From Ereboglobus sp. PH5-10 (GTDB lineage: Bacteria > Verrucomicrobiota > Verrucomicrobiia > Opitutales > Opitutaceae), in the NCBI RefSeq assembly GCF_029504735.1, contig NZ_JAQFIP010000004.1:1-64000 (forward strand): a stretch of DNA of 64,000 nucleotides, in the 5' to 3' direction. The position numbers were made by a program, and so were the translations under genes. This document shows positions 54,748 through 63,632 of the stretch, in pieces (the first letter of the stretch is position 1; every line of letters starts with the position of its first letter). The notes below the pieces were generated by a model. That model was not told the origin of the DNA. It searched no databases and worked only from the letters and a program-made list of their open reading frames with translations.

Positions 54748-55773
54748 TTAGTAGGAGGCCTGAACGCCCTTGAGGTTTTTCTTGGACATCCAGGGCATCA
54801 TGCTGCGAAGGCGGGAGCCGGTCTTCTCGATGAGGTGCTTCTCACCCTTCTTGAGCAGCGCGTTGTATTTCTTGAGTCCGCCCTTGTATTCGGCGACCCA
54901 CTGCTTCACGAAGGTGCCGTTCTGGATTTCCTTCAGGATCTTCTTCATCTCGGCCTTCGTCTTCGCGTTCACGACGCGGGGGCCGCGGGTGATGTCGCCG
55001 TATTTCGCGGTCTCGGAAATCGAGAAGCGCATGCCGGCGATGCCGGACTCATACATGAGGTCGCAGATGAGCTTCAGTTCGTGCAAGCACTCGAAGTAGG
55101 CCATCTCGGGCTGGTAGCCGGCCTCGACGAGCGTCTCGAATCCGGCCTGGACGAGCGCGCTGGCGCCGCCGCAGAGGACGGCTTGCTCGCCGAAAAGGTC
55201 GGTTTCGCACTCTTCCTTGAAGGTGGTCTGGAGAACACCGGCGCGCGTGGAGCCGATTCCCTTGGCCCAGGCGAGCGCGGTTTTCTTGGCTTTCCTGGAC
55301 TTGTCCTGCGCAACGGCGATGAGGGCGGGCATGCCCTTCCCCTCGGTGTAAAGGCGGCGCACCATGTGGCCGGGGCCTTTCGGCGCAACCATCACGCAGT
55401 CGATCTCGGGATGCAGCTTGATGAGCTTGAAGTGGACGGCGAGGCCATGCGTGAAGATGAGCGTCTTGCCCTTCGAGAGATTCGGGAGGATGTCCTTTTC
55501 GTAAACGGCGGCCTGCTTCATGTCGGGAAGCGCGACCATGATGACGTCGGCGGTGCGAACGGCCTCGCCGGTGTCGAGCACCTTGAAACCTTGCTGCGCG
55601 GCGACGGCGCGCGACTTGCTGCCGGGATAAAGGCCGATGACGACTTTGCAACCGGAGTCCTTGAGGTTAAGCGCGTGCGCGTGGCCTTGGGAACCGTAGC
55701 CGAGAACGGCGAGGGTTTTGTTTTTGAACACGCCGAGATCGGCGTCTTTGTCGGTGTATACTTTTGCTGGCAT
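54748..55773 (-). CDS. ilvC: Ketol-acid reductoisomerase
   Basis: Second step of branched-chain amino acid synthesis, NAD(P)H and Mg dependent. The 341-residue length is class I. The Rossmann motif is [18 protein letters not shown]. The cofactor loop and metal site are seen in [21 protein letters not shown] and the acidic helices [12 protein letters not shown] and [16 protein letters not shown]. It is 54 bases downstream of ilvN. That spacer carries short GAATTAAG repeats. Confidence 0.96.
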   Translation of the reverse strand: MPAKVYTDKDADLGVFKNKTLAVLGYGSQGHAHALNLKDSGCKVVIGLYPGSKSRAVAAQQGFKVLDTGEAVRTADVIMVALPDMKQAAVYEKDILPNLSKGKTLIFTHGLAVHFKLIKLHPEIDCVMVAPKGPGHMVRRLYTEGKGMPALIAVAQDKSRKAKKTALAWAKGIGSTRAGVLQTTFKEECETDLFGEQAVLCGGASALVQAGFETLVEAGYQPEMAYFECLHELKLICDLMYESGIAGMRFSISETAKYGDITRGPRVVNAKTKAEMKKILKEIQNGTFVKQWVAEYKGGLKKYNALLKKGEKHLIEKTGSRLRSMMPWMSKKNLKGVQASY

Positions 55774-55827
55774 GATGATGAAAATTAAGAATTAAGATTT
55801 ATGAATTAAGATGTGATAAGAGCAGGC

Positions 55828-56298
55828 TCAACGCTTCAATGCGAGCATGCCGGTGCGGGCGAGCTCGATGATGCCGAAGTCCTGGATGAGGCCGAGGAAC
55901 GCGGCCAGCTTGGTTTCGTCGCCGGTGATTTCTATGATGACGTCGCTGCGCCCGACGTTGACGATCTTCGCGCGGAAGATGCCGCAAATCTGGATGATCT
56001 CGGCGCGCGTCTTGCGGTCGGCCTTCACCTTGGCGATGAGCAGCTCGCGATTCACGGACTGGCCCTCCTCGAAGTCGATCACCTCGACGACGTTCACAAG
56101 TTTGCGCAGTTGCTTGATGACCATGTCGAGCGAGGATTCGTCGCCCATGAGGACGGCGGTGATGCGCGAAAGCGCGGGGTCGTGCGTGGGCGCGACGTTG
56201 AGCGTGTCGATGTTGAAACCGCGGCCGCTGAACATTCCGGCTACGCGCGCGAGAACGCCGAACTTGTTTTCAACGAGGACTGAGATCGTGTGTCGCAT
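55828..56298 (-). CDS. ilvN: Acetolactate synthase small (regulatory) subunit
   Basis: ACT-domain regulator of acetolactate synthase, giving valine feedback. The 156-residue product starts MRHTISVLVENKFGVLARVAGMFSGRGFNIDTL, the standard IlvN/IlvH signature, and has a C-terminal domain ending GIIELARTGMLALKR. The catalytic subunit gene ilvB, normally next to it, is not in the window; the upstream neighbour is an unrelated permease 76 bases away. Confidence 0.95.
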   Translation of the reverse strand: MRHTISVLVENKFGVLARVAGMFSGRGFNIDTLNVAPTHDPALSRITAVLMGDESSLDMVIKQLRKLVNVVEVIDFEEGQSVNRELLIAKVKADRKTRAEIIQICGIFRAKIVNVGRSDVIIEITGDETKLAAFLGLIQDFGIIELARTGMLALKR

Positions 56299-56374
56299 GA
56301 GTGTGTCGTGAACGGAGTTTGTGAAAAATGAAAACGCGCTAAATTACACGTCGCACGGCGAACATCAAGAACGC

Positions 56375-58804
56375 TTATTGGCGCGGAAACGCTTTGTTTT
56401 TTGGGAAAAGCGGACGCTCCGGACTACACGCGCCCCCGCTTTTCGCCGCCGACCCGTCGCGCCCCAGGCGCATCCATGCGAGCGCGACGCACGCCACCGC
56501 GATCACCATCAGGTGCAGGATTTCGCCGCGCGCCTCGGACAGCGGCGCGCCCATTTGCCCGAGCTTGGCGAATGCCGCGACACCCGGCATCGCCGGAACA
56601 AGCTGGCACACCGCGCGCACCGACGCCGGCATCGCCTCGGGCGGCCACGACACGCCCATCGCAAAAAACACCGGCATCGAGGTGAACGTGAAAAACTGCA
56701 ACGCCCGCTCGGTGCGATCCACAAATCCCCCCGCCAAAAACGCCACCGCGACAATGGCAAACACATACGCCACCATGTGGACAAACATCCCGCCGACATT
56801 GGCGGCGCGCGGGTAATCATGCAGCCACAGGCAGTAGCCGTTCACCCACATCGCGTTCATCAGGGCGATGAGAAACAAGGTTCCGAACATTCCCCAAAAC
56901 TCGCCCCAGTGCATCGCGGGCACGCGGACACCCGCCTCCGCCGCGCGCTGCCTGCGCCAGCCAAAGATCATGAGAATGCCAAAAATCGTCGCCTGGTGCA
57001 CGACCAGTTGCGCGACGGCGGGCACGGCAAAACTTCCATAACCCTCGCGCGTGTTAAAAAGCGGCCTCGGCACGATGCGCGCGGGCAGCATGCGCGCCGC
57101 CGCCGCGTCCGCCCCGATGCCCGCCTGCAACAGTTGCGGCTCCGCAATATCCAGCGCCGCGTCCTGCGCGGCCTCGCCAAGCGCGTTGAGCAGCACCGAG
57201 CAGCGAACGATGAACGCATTGTTGCCGTAAATCGACAGTCGTCCCGTCCGCCCCGAAAGCGCGTCGCGCCCGAAGTTTTCGTCGATCAACAAAATGCCGT
57301 CCACCTCGCGACGCTCGACCAGCCTTCGCGCGTCCTCAAAGGACGCCGGCCACGCCGCCACCTCAGCGGCTTTCAGCGCCATGACTTTTCGCAGCAGTTT
57401 CCGGCTTTGCGCGCTGTTGTCCAAATCCACCACGGCCACCGGCAAGCGCGACGAAACCTGCTCCACGTAGGCGGCGGGATAATAAAATGTATACAAAACC
57501 GTCGCGACAAACAGCAGCACGGCAACGCTGAACTCGGCCTTGATCGCCTGCGCGACAATCCGCGCGCCCCGCAAAAATCCGCCGCGCGCAATATTGTTTT
57601 TATTGTCCGCCGAAGGCAAATCCGCGTCGCCGCGCGCGCGCTTCCGGTCGCCAAACGCAAGCGACACGCGCAACGCCAGCAACCCCGCCAGCAACACGAT
57701 CATCGCGAACAGCCCGAGCTTGCACAAAAACCAAAGCGAATCACCCGGCGGCGAGCCCATTTGCATCTGCTGCGTCTGCACCTGCATGTAGGTCGTGTAG
57801 GGCATGATCTCGCTGATCAACCTGGTATACCATGGCGATGTGTTGACCGGGAAAAGGATGTCGCCAAACGAAATGCCGCCGCCCGTGTAAAAGTTGATCG
57901 CACTCAACGCAAAGAGCAGGTTCTTGCGCGCGACCCCGGCAATCAGCACGCACACCGCGCCGTTCCCAAGAAACAACAGCATCTGTGCCGCGACAATCAC
58001 GCCCATGCTTCCGTTCACCGGCCAGCCGCGCCAGCGCATCCACAACACGCCCAGCGTCCCGATCACGGTAAACACCAGCGCGTAAAAAATCACCTTGCAG
58101 ACAATCGCGAACACCATGCGTCCGCCCGCGTCCGCCACCCACGCCGCGCGCCGCTCCGGCCCCAAATCCCCGACCAGCGAAACCATCAGCGCGTTGCCCA
58201 TGATCACGAGCAAAATCACGGGGATCAGGCTTCCGCCCAGAGCCAATTCATAGCTGTTCGCCGCGTTGTATAAAAACGCGACCTGCACGGAAAGCGGCGC
58301 GCCAAACGCCTGCGCGCCATCGACCGCGCGATTCGTCACCCCGCCCGCGCGCGCCGCCGACAAGTTCGTGTTCAACTGGGAAACCGCCGACGCCAGGTCA
58401 CGCTGGATGAGGTTCGCCGACGAGTAATAAAGCGTGTTGTAATACGAGTAGATGTGAGCCTGCTCGCCGCGCGCGACATCCCGCTCCGCCCCCGCGGGAA
58501 TAAACACCGCCGCGTAAGCCTCGCGCTTGCGCACCGCCTCGCGAATGTCCTCGAAATTATCGCTGACACGCACCACGCCCGCAACCGGCGAAGCCTGCAA
58601 CAAACGCACGAGCTGCCGGCTCATCGCCGACTGGTCCGCGTCCGTAACGAGCACCGGCAACTGGCGCGGCGAACTTTCCGAAAACACAAGCCCGAACCAG
58701 ACAATCGCCACCACCGGCACCCAGGTGACCAGTGAAAGATTCCACTTGTCCCCCCTAAGAAAACGCAACTCGCGGGCGATGGAATTGAGGAATGCGGAGA
58801 TCAT
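56375..58804 (-). CDS. Tandem-fused ABC-2 type permease
   Basis: 809 residues made of two similar permease halves in one chain. Each half has a first membrane helix, a periplasmic domain of about 130-170 residues (LPVLVTDADQSAMSRQLVRLLQ in the first; LPVAVVDLDNSAQSRKLLRKV in the second), then a block of about five helices. This is the YhgE/ABC-2_membrane_3 type of drug or lipid exporter component. It works with the HlyD- and TolC-like proteins encoded upstream. No ATPase gene is nearby. The ATG at 58804 is chosen because the longer frame runs through an inverted-repeat element. Confidence 0.85.
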   Translation of the reverse strand: MISAFLNSIARELRFLRGDKWNLSLVTWVPVVAIVWFGLVFSESSPRQLPVLVTDADQSAMSRQLVRLLQASPVAGVVRVSDNFEDIREAVRKREAYAAVFIPAGAERDVARGEQAHIYSYYNTLYYSSANLIQRDLASAVSQLNTNLSAARAGGVTNRAVDGAQAFGAPLSVQVAFLYNAANSYELALGGSLIPVILLVIMGNALMVSLVGDLGPERRAAWVADAGGRMVFAIVCKVIFYALVFTVIGTLGVLWMRWRGWPVNGSMGVIVAAQMLLFLGNGAVCVLIAGVARKNLLFALSAINFYTGGGISFGDILFPVNTSPWYTRLISEIMPYTTYMQVQTQQMQMGSPPGDSLWFLCKLGLFAMIVLLAGLLALRVSLAFGDRKRARGDADLPSADNKNNIARGGFLRGARIVAQAIKAEFSVAVLLFVATVLYTFYYPAAYVEQVSSRLPVAVVDLDNSAQSRKLLRKVMALKAAEVAAWPASFEDARRLVERREVDGILLIDENFGRDALSGRTGRLSIYGNNAFIVRCSVLLNALGEAAQDAALDIAEPQLLQAGIGADAAAARMLPARIVPRPLFNTREGYGSFAVPAVAQLVVHQATIFGILMIFGWRRQRAAEAGVRVPAMHWGEFWGMFGTLFLIALMNAMWVNGYCLWLHDYPRAANVGGMFVHMVAYVFAIVAVAFLAGGFVDRTERALQFFTFTSMPVFFAMGVSWPPEAMPASVRAVCQLVPAMPGVAAFAKLGQMGAPLSEARGEILHLMVIAVACVALAWMRLGRDGSAAKSGGACSPERPLFPKNKAFPRQ

Positions 58805-58805
58805 T

Positions 58806-58918
58806 TTTGGAGTGCGGTGGCAAAGCGGAGCGGCGACACCGCTTTGAATGGTTTGCGAATTTTGCTGGCATGCGAAAACGGCGGCGCCGGGCGTCGACCT
58901 CTGCCGCCGCACTCCAAA
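58806..58918. repeat. 113-bp element with 17-bp inverted ends (GGAGTGCGG type)
   Basis: TTTGGAGTGCGGTGGCA (58806-58822) and TGCCGCCGCACTCCAAA (58902-58918) are inverted with one mismatch. An inner hairpin AAGCGG...CCGCTT follows the left end. The element sits between the HlyD-like gene and the permease gene and ends one base before the permease start codon. Confidence 0.7.
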
Positions 58919-58978
58919 GAAAAACCGCCGTGTTCATCGAACATCATTCGCAATTAATAATTCGTGATTTTCATCGCG

Positions 58979-60004
58979 TCAGCGCCCGCCTTGCGGCCAG
59001 TCGAACAGCACGCTCATGCCCGGCCTCAGTTTTCCCTTTTCGGAATCCGCGACGCTCACCGGCCGCGCGCGAATCTCAAAAGTCTTCACATCATATCCCT
59101 CCGACTGGCGCACGGCGCGCCACGTCGCAAACGCGCCCTGCGGGCTGATGAAATACACCTTAAATTGCATGCGCTTTCCGTCGAGCGCGGGCACGGAGCC
59201 CTCCACGATTTTGCCGATCTCCATTCCAGAGAATTGATTCTCGCGCACATTAAACGACACCCACAAGTCGTCGGGGTTGATCATCGAAAACACGGGAAAT
59301 CCCGGCGGCACGATTTCGCCGACATTCGCGTAACGCTTCGTGATCTGCCCGTCGATCGGCGCAGGCGTTTTCAATTCCTCCTCCAGCGATTTCACCGCGG
59401 CAACCGCGGCGCCGGCCTGCGCGACTTGCGCATCGACCGCCGCCTTGTCCTCAACGCGAGTGCCCGCAAGCGCCTTTTCGTATTGCTTGCGCGCGGCCTC
59501 CGCGGACTCGGCGGTCGCGGCCGCGTTTGCCACGGCCTCGTCGCGCTTCTGCTCCGAGATCACGCCCTCGGAAAACAATCGTTTCAACCGTTCCGCGGTT
59601 TTGGCCGCCACATCCGCGGCGGCCTGGTGCGCCTGCCAGACGGCCCTGGCCGAGGCGATGTCCTCGTCCTGCGCGCCCTTTTCCGCCTTCGCCTGAAGCG
59701 CCTTCACCGAAGTTTCGAGCGCGCTTACCTCGCGCAGCTTTGCGTCGAGCTCGGCATTGGAAAGCGTGAACAGGATTTGCCCCGCGCGAACGCTGTCGCC
59801 CTCGGCGGCGAGCACGGTTTCGAGGCGACCGGGCGCCTTGGCCGCGACACGGATTTCGTCGGTGTCGATCATGCCCTGTATCTGCCCGGGAATCGGTCTC
59901 GACGAGAGCCAAATACCGACGGCAAGTATGGCCGCGATGCCGAGAAGCAGGATCACGGCGAGCACTTTGTGGCGGGAGGGTTTTGCTGAGGCTTTTTGAG
60001 TCAT
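58979..60004 (-). CDS. HlyD-family periplasmic adaptor
   Basis: Membrane-fusion protein linking the inner-membrane permease to the TolC-like channel. 341 residues: an N-terminal membrane anchor (VLAVILLLGIAAILAVGIWL), a lipoyl half-motif (IRVAAKAPGRLETVLAAEGDSV), a long coiled-coil hairpin rich in Ala/Glu/Lys (about residues 90-215), the second lipoyl half (APIDGQITKRYANVGEIVPPG) and a beta-barrel. It follows the TolC-like gene by 24 bases. Confidence 0.9.
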   Translation of the reverse strand: MTQKASAKPSRHKVLAVILLLGIAAILAVGIWLSSRPIPGQIQGMIDTDEIRVAAKAPGRLETVLAAEGDSVRAGQILFTLSNAELDAKLREVSALETSVKALQAKAEKGAQDEDIASARAVWQAHQAAADVAAKTAERLKRLFSEGVISEQKRDEAVANAAATAESAEAARKQYEKALAGTRVEDKAAVDAQVAQAGAAVAAVKSLEEELKTPAPIDGQITKRYANVGEIVPPGFPVFSMINPDDLWVSFNVRENQFSGMEIGKIVEGSVPALDGKRMQFKVYFISPQGAFATWRAVRQSEGYDVKTFEIRARPVSVADSEKGKLRPGMSVLFDWPQGGR

Positions 60005-60028
60005 GGCAAAATATTTTGTCTTTGAACG

Positions 60029-61435
60029 TTACGGAATAATCACATCGGCCTGGCGCATGTAGGCAGAGAACTGATCCATCTGGCCGCTTGCGTGGAGGAG
60101 TTTGGCGAGCTCGAGGTCGAACTGGTAGGCGGCGACGGCGCGTTCGACGAGCACGTTGGTGAGCGCGATGCGCGCATTGGTGACATCAGTCGAAATCCCC
60201 TGCCCTTCCTTGAACGAAACTTCCTGCACGCGCAGGTTTTCGCGGGCCGATTCGAGGTTGCTTTCGAGCAACTCGAACTGGCGCAGCGCGCTGGCGAGTC
60301 CGTCGTAGGCCTGGCGCGCGCCGGCGTCGGCCAGCATGCGCGCGTGCTCGGCGGATTCGGCGGCCTCGGCGACGGTCTGCTTCGCGGCGCTGTAACTTTT
60401 TCGCCGGTCGATCTTGTCAAACACCGACCAGCGCACGCCGATGCCCGCCATCCAGTCGGTGTCGACGAGCGTCTCGCTGTCCTTGTCAAAATTGTAGCTG
60501 CCAAACGCGAGCACCTTGGGCATCCAGCGGGCGCGCTCGGCCTTCACGCCCTGCTCGGCGGCGCGTTTGAGCGATTCGATGGCGCGCACCTGCGGATTGC
60601 GCTCGCGCGCGCCGACAACAAACGTGGCGAGTGATGCGATTGGCTGTTTTATGACAAAGAGCCGCGTGGTCGGCTCGAACGGCTCGTTCGTGTGCAGGAT
60701 CGCGGACAATCCTATGCGCGCGTTTTTGACCGAGTGCTCCGCGGCGTCGTAACCGCGCTGCGCGGCATCGCATGCAACCTGCGCCTGCAGGCGCTGCGCC
60801 TTGGTGACGAGCCCGCCCTTTTCAAGCTTGATGGCGTTGTCGAGGTGCTCGCGCATTCCGTCAAGGAGCTCCTTGCGCAGCACGAGCACGCGCGACGCGA
60901 GTTGCTGGCCAAAGTAAGCCCGCACGAGTTCGAGATCGAGCGCCTCGCGCACCGCCTCAAGTTGCGCGCCGGCTTGCTCGGCGGCCGCGCTCGCCGCGCG
61001 TTTGGCCGCCGTGATTTCGCCTCCCGAGTAAAGCACCCATGACGCGGTGGCAAGCGGTTGAAGCGCGGTCTGCGAAAGCCGCGCCTCGTATGAACCCAAC
61101 CCGAGCGCCGAGAGCGGGATCGGGTTGCCGTTCACCGAAAGCGAGTCGATGTCGGCCTGTTTATTGTTGATCGTGTGCTCGTATCGGAAATAGCGCAGCT
61201 CAAGGCCAAGCTCGGGATAGTTAAGCCCCTTGAGCGAATCAGTGGTGTCCTTCTTGCCGGCGAAACGAGCCTGCGCCGCCTTGAGCGAAGGAGCGTTTGT
61301 GATGAGCTGCGCGCGCGCCTCGTCGAAAGTGAGCGGCGCGGCCGCCGGCCGGGCAACCGCGCTTGCCGCGATGCAAACGATGGCCATCGCGCAAAAAAAA
61401 CAACGAAACTGAAAATGCCTGCGTGCGAGTTTCAT
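60029..61435 (-). CDS. TolC-family outer-membrane efflux protein
   Basis: 468 residues with a signal peptide (FFCAMAIVCIAASAVARPAAA) and two OEP repeats of long helices and short strands, for example LTFDEARAQLITNAPSLKAAQ and NPQVRAIESLKRAAEQGVKAERARWMPKV. It forms the outer-membrane channel for the HlyD-like adaptor and ABC-2 permease that follow. A coiled-coil periplasmic protein gene lies 77 bases upstream. Confidence 0.9.
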   Translation of the reverse strand: MKLARRHFQFRCFFCAMAIVCIAASAVARPAAAPLTFDEARAQLITNAPSLKAAQARFAGKKDTTDSLKGLNYPELGLELRYFRYEHTINNKQADIDSLSVNGNPIPLSALGLGSYEARLSQTALQPLATASWVLYSGGEITAAKRAASAAAEQAGAQLEAVREALDLELVRAYFGQQLASRVLVLRKELLDGMREHLDNAIKLEKGGLVTKAQRLQAQVACDAAQRGYDAAEHSVKNARIGLSAILHTNEPFEPTTRLFVIKQPIASLATFVVGARERNPQVRAIESLKRAAEQGVKAERARWMPKVLAFGSYNFDKDSETLVDTDWMAGIGVRWSVFDKIDRRKSYSAAKQTVAEAAESAEHARMLADAGARQAYDGLASALRQFELLESNLESARENLRVQEVSFKEGQGISTDVTNARIALTNVLVERAVAAYQFDLELAKLLHASGQMDQFSAYMRQADVIIP

Positions 61436-61512
61436 GGTCGCGCACAGACTGGCAAAAGCGGGCGGTTTTGAGCAAACGTATTATGGCAACCCGCAGTTGC
61501 CAGCCAACGGCA

Positions 61513-62463
61513 TCAGCGCGCGCGGCGGCCGCGCATCACGCGCCCCTCGCCACCCCCGGCGCTCGTCATGAGCTCGCGCAATTGTTTCTGGTCGTTCTGC
61601 TCGGATTGCAACTGGCGTAACGCCTCAACTTGCGCCGCGCTTAAAAAACGCTGCGCCTCGATGACGACCTGGTCGGTGATTTCCACGCCGCCATAACCGC
61701 CGCCCATCATCATGGGGCCGCCTCCCCAAGGAGGTCCGCCGGGGCCGCCGCTGTCGAAGGACGCGGGCGTGTTTGCCGCCAGCAAACTGACAAGCTGTTC
61801 GCTCTGCGATTGTGTGAGCGCGTCGCTGGTGTAGCTGAGTTGTTGCTCGATCGTGCCGACCACGGCGCGCTGGCTGCCCGTCTGCTCGTAGGTTTGGTAT
61901 TGCGCGAATTTATCCGCGCCGAGCACCGAGGCGATGTTCGCGTCAATCTCGGCGCCGGTCTGCTGGATGAGCTGCCGGATCTCGCCGCGATTCGCGCGCG
62001 CGTCAAGACCCTGCTCGCGAGCCACCGACATCACGTCGCGCCCGGCGTTTTGTTTTTCAACAAGGAGATCCTTCACCTTCTCGATTTGGCCGGGCGACAG
62101 GTTGAGCTTTTTGAAGAGACCGGCATAACGCGCGTCGAGCCTGCGCCGCTGCTCCGCCGTCCGCACCTTCACGGCCTCGGGAGACTCCCACACCGCGCGC
62201 ATGTTTTCCCTGCGCTCCTCGCGCGCGGCGCGCTGCTCGTCATCGGCGACGGAAGCCTGTCCATCCTCGGGATTCTGCTGGCGCCGCTCGCTGGAGGCCC
62301 GGCGCTGGCCGCGCCCGGCGCGCTCCTCGGCGGCCTTGTTGAGCGCGGCGACCTGGGTGTCGAGCGCGTTGGCGCGCTGGTATTGCCGCCAGGCAAAAAC
62401 ACCGGCGCCAATCGTGGTGAGTGCAAGGATAACAATCGCTGCGTTTTTAATATTGGAGTTCAC
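61513..62463 (-). CDS. Membrane-anchored coiled-coil protein, possibly Spy/CpxP-like
   Basis: 316 residues, not firmly recognised. One N-terminal membrane segment (AAIVILALTTIGAGVFAW) is followed by a highly charged Arg/Glu/Gln-rich helical region with LNLSPGQIEKVKDLL-type repeats, recalling LTxxQ-like periplasmic helical proteins. A Gly/Pro/Met-rich stretch (about 240-260) and a basic C-terminus follow. Being first in the gene run with the efflux genes, it may be a periplasmic stress sensor or chaperone for them; this is inference. Confidence 0.6.
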   Translation of the reverse strand: MNSNIKNAAIVILALTTIGAGVFAWRQYQRANALDTQVAALNKAAEERAGRGQRRASSERRQQNPEDGQASVADDEQRAAREERRENMRAVWESPEAVKVRTAEQRRRLDARYAGLFKKLNLSPGQIEKVKDLLVEKQNAGRDVMSVAREQGLDARANRGEIRQLIQQTGAEIDANIASVLGADKFAQYQTYEQTGSQRAVVGTIEQQLSYTSDALTQSQSEQLVSLLAANTPASFDSGGPGGPPWGGGPMMMGGGYGGVEITDQVVIEAQRFLSAAQVEALRQLQSEQNDQKQLRELMTSAGGGEGRVMRGRRAR

Positions 62464-62507
62464 GATGAAAAAATAAGACGCGAAAAACAGGCAAAAGTTG
62501 CCCGCCG

Positions 62508-62550
62508 AAAAAACCTGTGTCGCGACGCTGGATGTCGCGACGCCGTTTTT
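62508..62550. promoter_or_regulatory. Paired GTCGCGAC palindromes with T-tracts on both strands
   Basis: GTCGCGAC occurs at 62519-62526 and 62534-62541, each self-complementary, between divergent ribF and the coiled-coil gene. Together they form an 8-bp stem with T runs on both sides (62546-62550 on plus, 62513-62508 read on minus). It could be a leader terminator or a two-site operator. Confidence 0.45.
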
Positions 62551-62605
62551 CCAGAAAATTAAAACTGGAACGCCGCCCCAATCGCGCCTCTATTGAACGC
62601 CTCAC

Positions 62606-63547
62606 ATGCCCGTCGCCCAATTTCAAAACATCGAGAATATCCGCCTGCCCGCGAAGCCGCTTCATCTCGCGATCGGCATGTTCGACGGCATACACCTCGG
62701 GCACCGCGCGGTGATCGACATGGCGATCCAATCCGCGCGGCGCAGCGGCGGACTGGCCGGCGTGCTCACCTTCGCCCCCCACCCCACCGTGCTGCTGCGC
62801 CCCGACAATCCCACGCGCCTGATCTGCAACCCCGGCACCAAGGCGCGCCTGCTCGCCGAAACGGGAGTCGACTTTGTCGCCACGCAACAATTCACACCCG
62901 GGTTCGCGCAAGTCGAGGCGGAGGACTTCATTCCGCTCCTGCTGAGGCACCTGCCGCGCCTCAACACGATCTACGTCGGCGAGAACTGGCGTTTCGGCCG
63001 CGCCCGCCGCGGCGACATGACGATGCTTGTTGCCGCGACAAAACCACGCGGCCTCACGGTGATGAGCGTGTCGCGCGTCAACGAAAACGGCGAGCCGATC
63101 AGCAGCACCCGCATACGCGCCTGCCTCGAAGACGGTGAAATCGAGGCGGCGAACATCATGCTCGGCTACAGTTATTTTGCCGAGGGCGTTGTCATGCCGG
63201 GCAAGGCGCTCGGGCGCGACCTCGGTTACCCGACGCTCAACATTCCCTGGGAACCCGGGCTCCGCCCGCGCCTCGGCGTGTATGCCGTGGAGGTTTCCGG
63301 CGAAAAAGCGCCGGGGAAATACCGCGCCGTCGCCAACTACGGCCTGCGCCCCACGGTCGAAAACAGCACCCAGCCCCGCGTTGAGGCGCACCTGCTCGGC
63401 CCGTGCCCGTTCACAGGCGGCGACCAAGTCCGCATTGACTGGCTGCGTTTCATCCGCCCCGAAATGAAATTCGCAAATGTGAACGAATTGACCGCGCAAA
63501 TCGCCAAAGACCGCGCCGAGGCGGAGGCGTTTTTTGATTTGGCATGA
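62606..63547 (+). CDS. ribF: Bifunctional riboflavin kinase/FAD synthetase
   Basis: Converts riboflavin to FMN and then FAD. 313 residues: an N-terminal adenylyltransferase domain (LAIGMFDGIHLGHRAVI, VGENWRFGRARRGDM, ISSTRIRACLEDGEI) and a C-terminal kinase domain (VMPGKALGRDLGYPTLNI, NYGLRPTVE, EAHLL, IDWLRFIRPEMKF). The length and both domains are standard. The ATG at 62606 is the first in frame. Confidence 0.96.
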   Translation: MPVAQFQNIENIRLPAKPLHLAIGMFDGIHLGHRAVIDMAIQSARRSGGLAGVLTFAPHPTVLLRPDNPTRLICNPGTKARLLAETGVDFVATQQFTPGFAQVEAEDFIPLLLRHLPRLNTIYVGENWRFGRARRGDMTMLVAATKPRGLTVMSVSRVNENGEPISSTRIRACLEDGEIEAANIMLGYSYFAEGVVMPGKALGRDLGYPTLNIPWEPGLRPRLGVYAVEVSGEKAPGKYRAVANYGLRPTVENSTQPRVEAHLLGPCPFTGGDQVRIDWLRFIRPEMKFANVNELTAQIAKDRAEAEAFFDLA

Positions 63548-63632
63548 ACTGAACCGCAAATGGACGCGAATCGACATGCATTCGCGACATGCGTCTGTTT
63601 CGCCTTTATTTGCGCCCCAAACTTTTTTGGCC

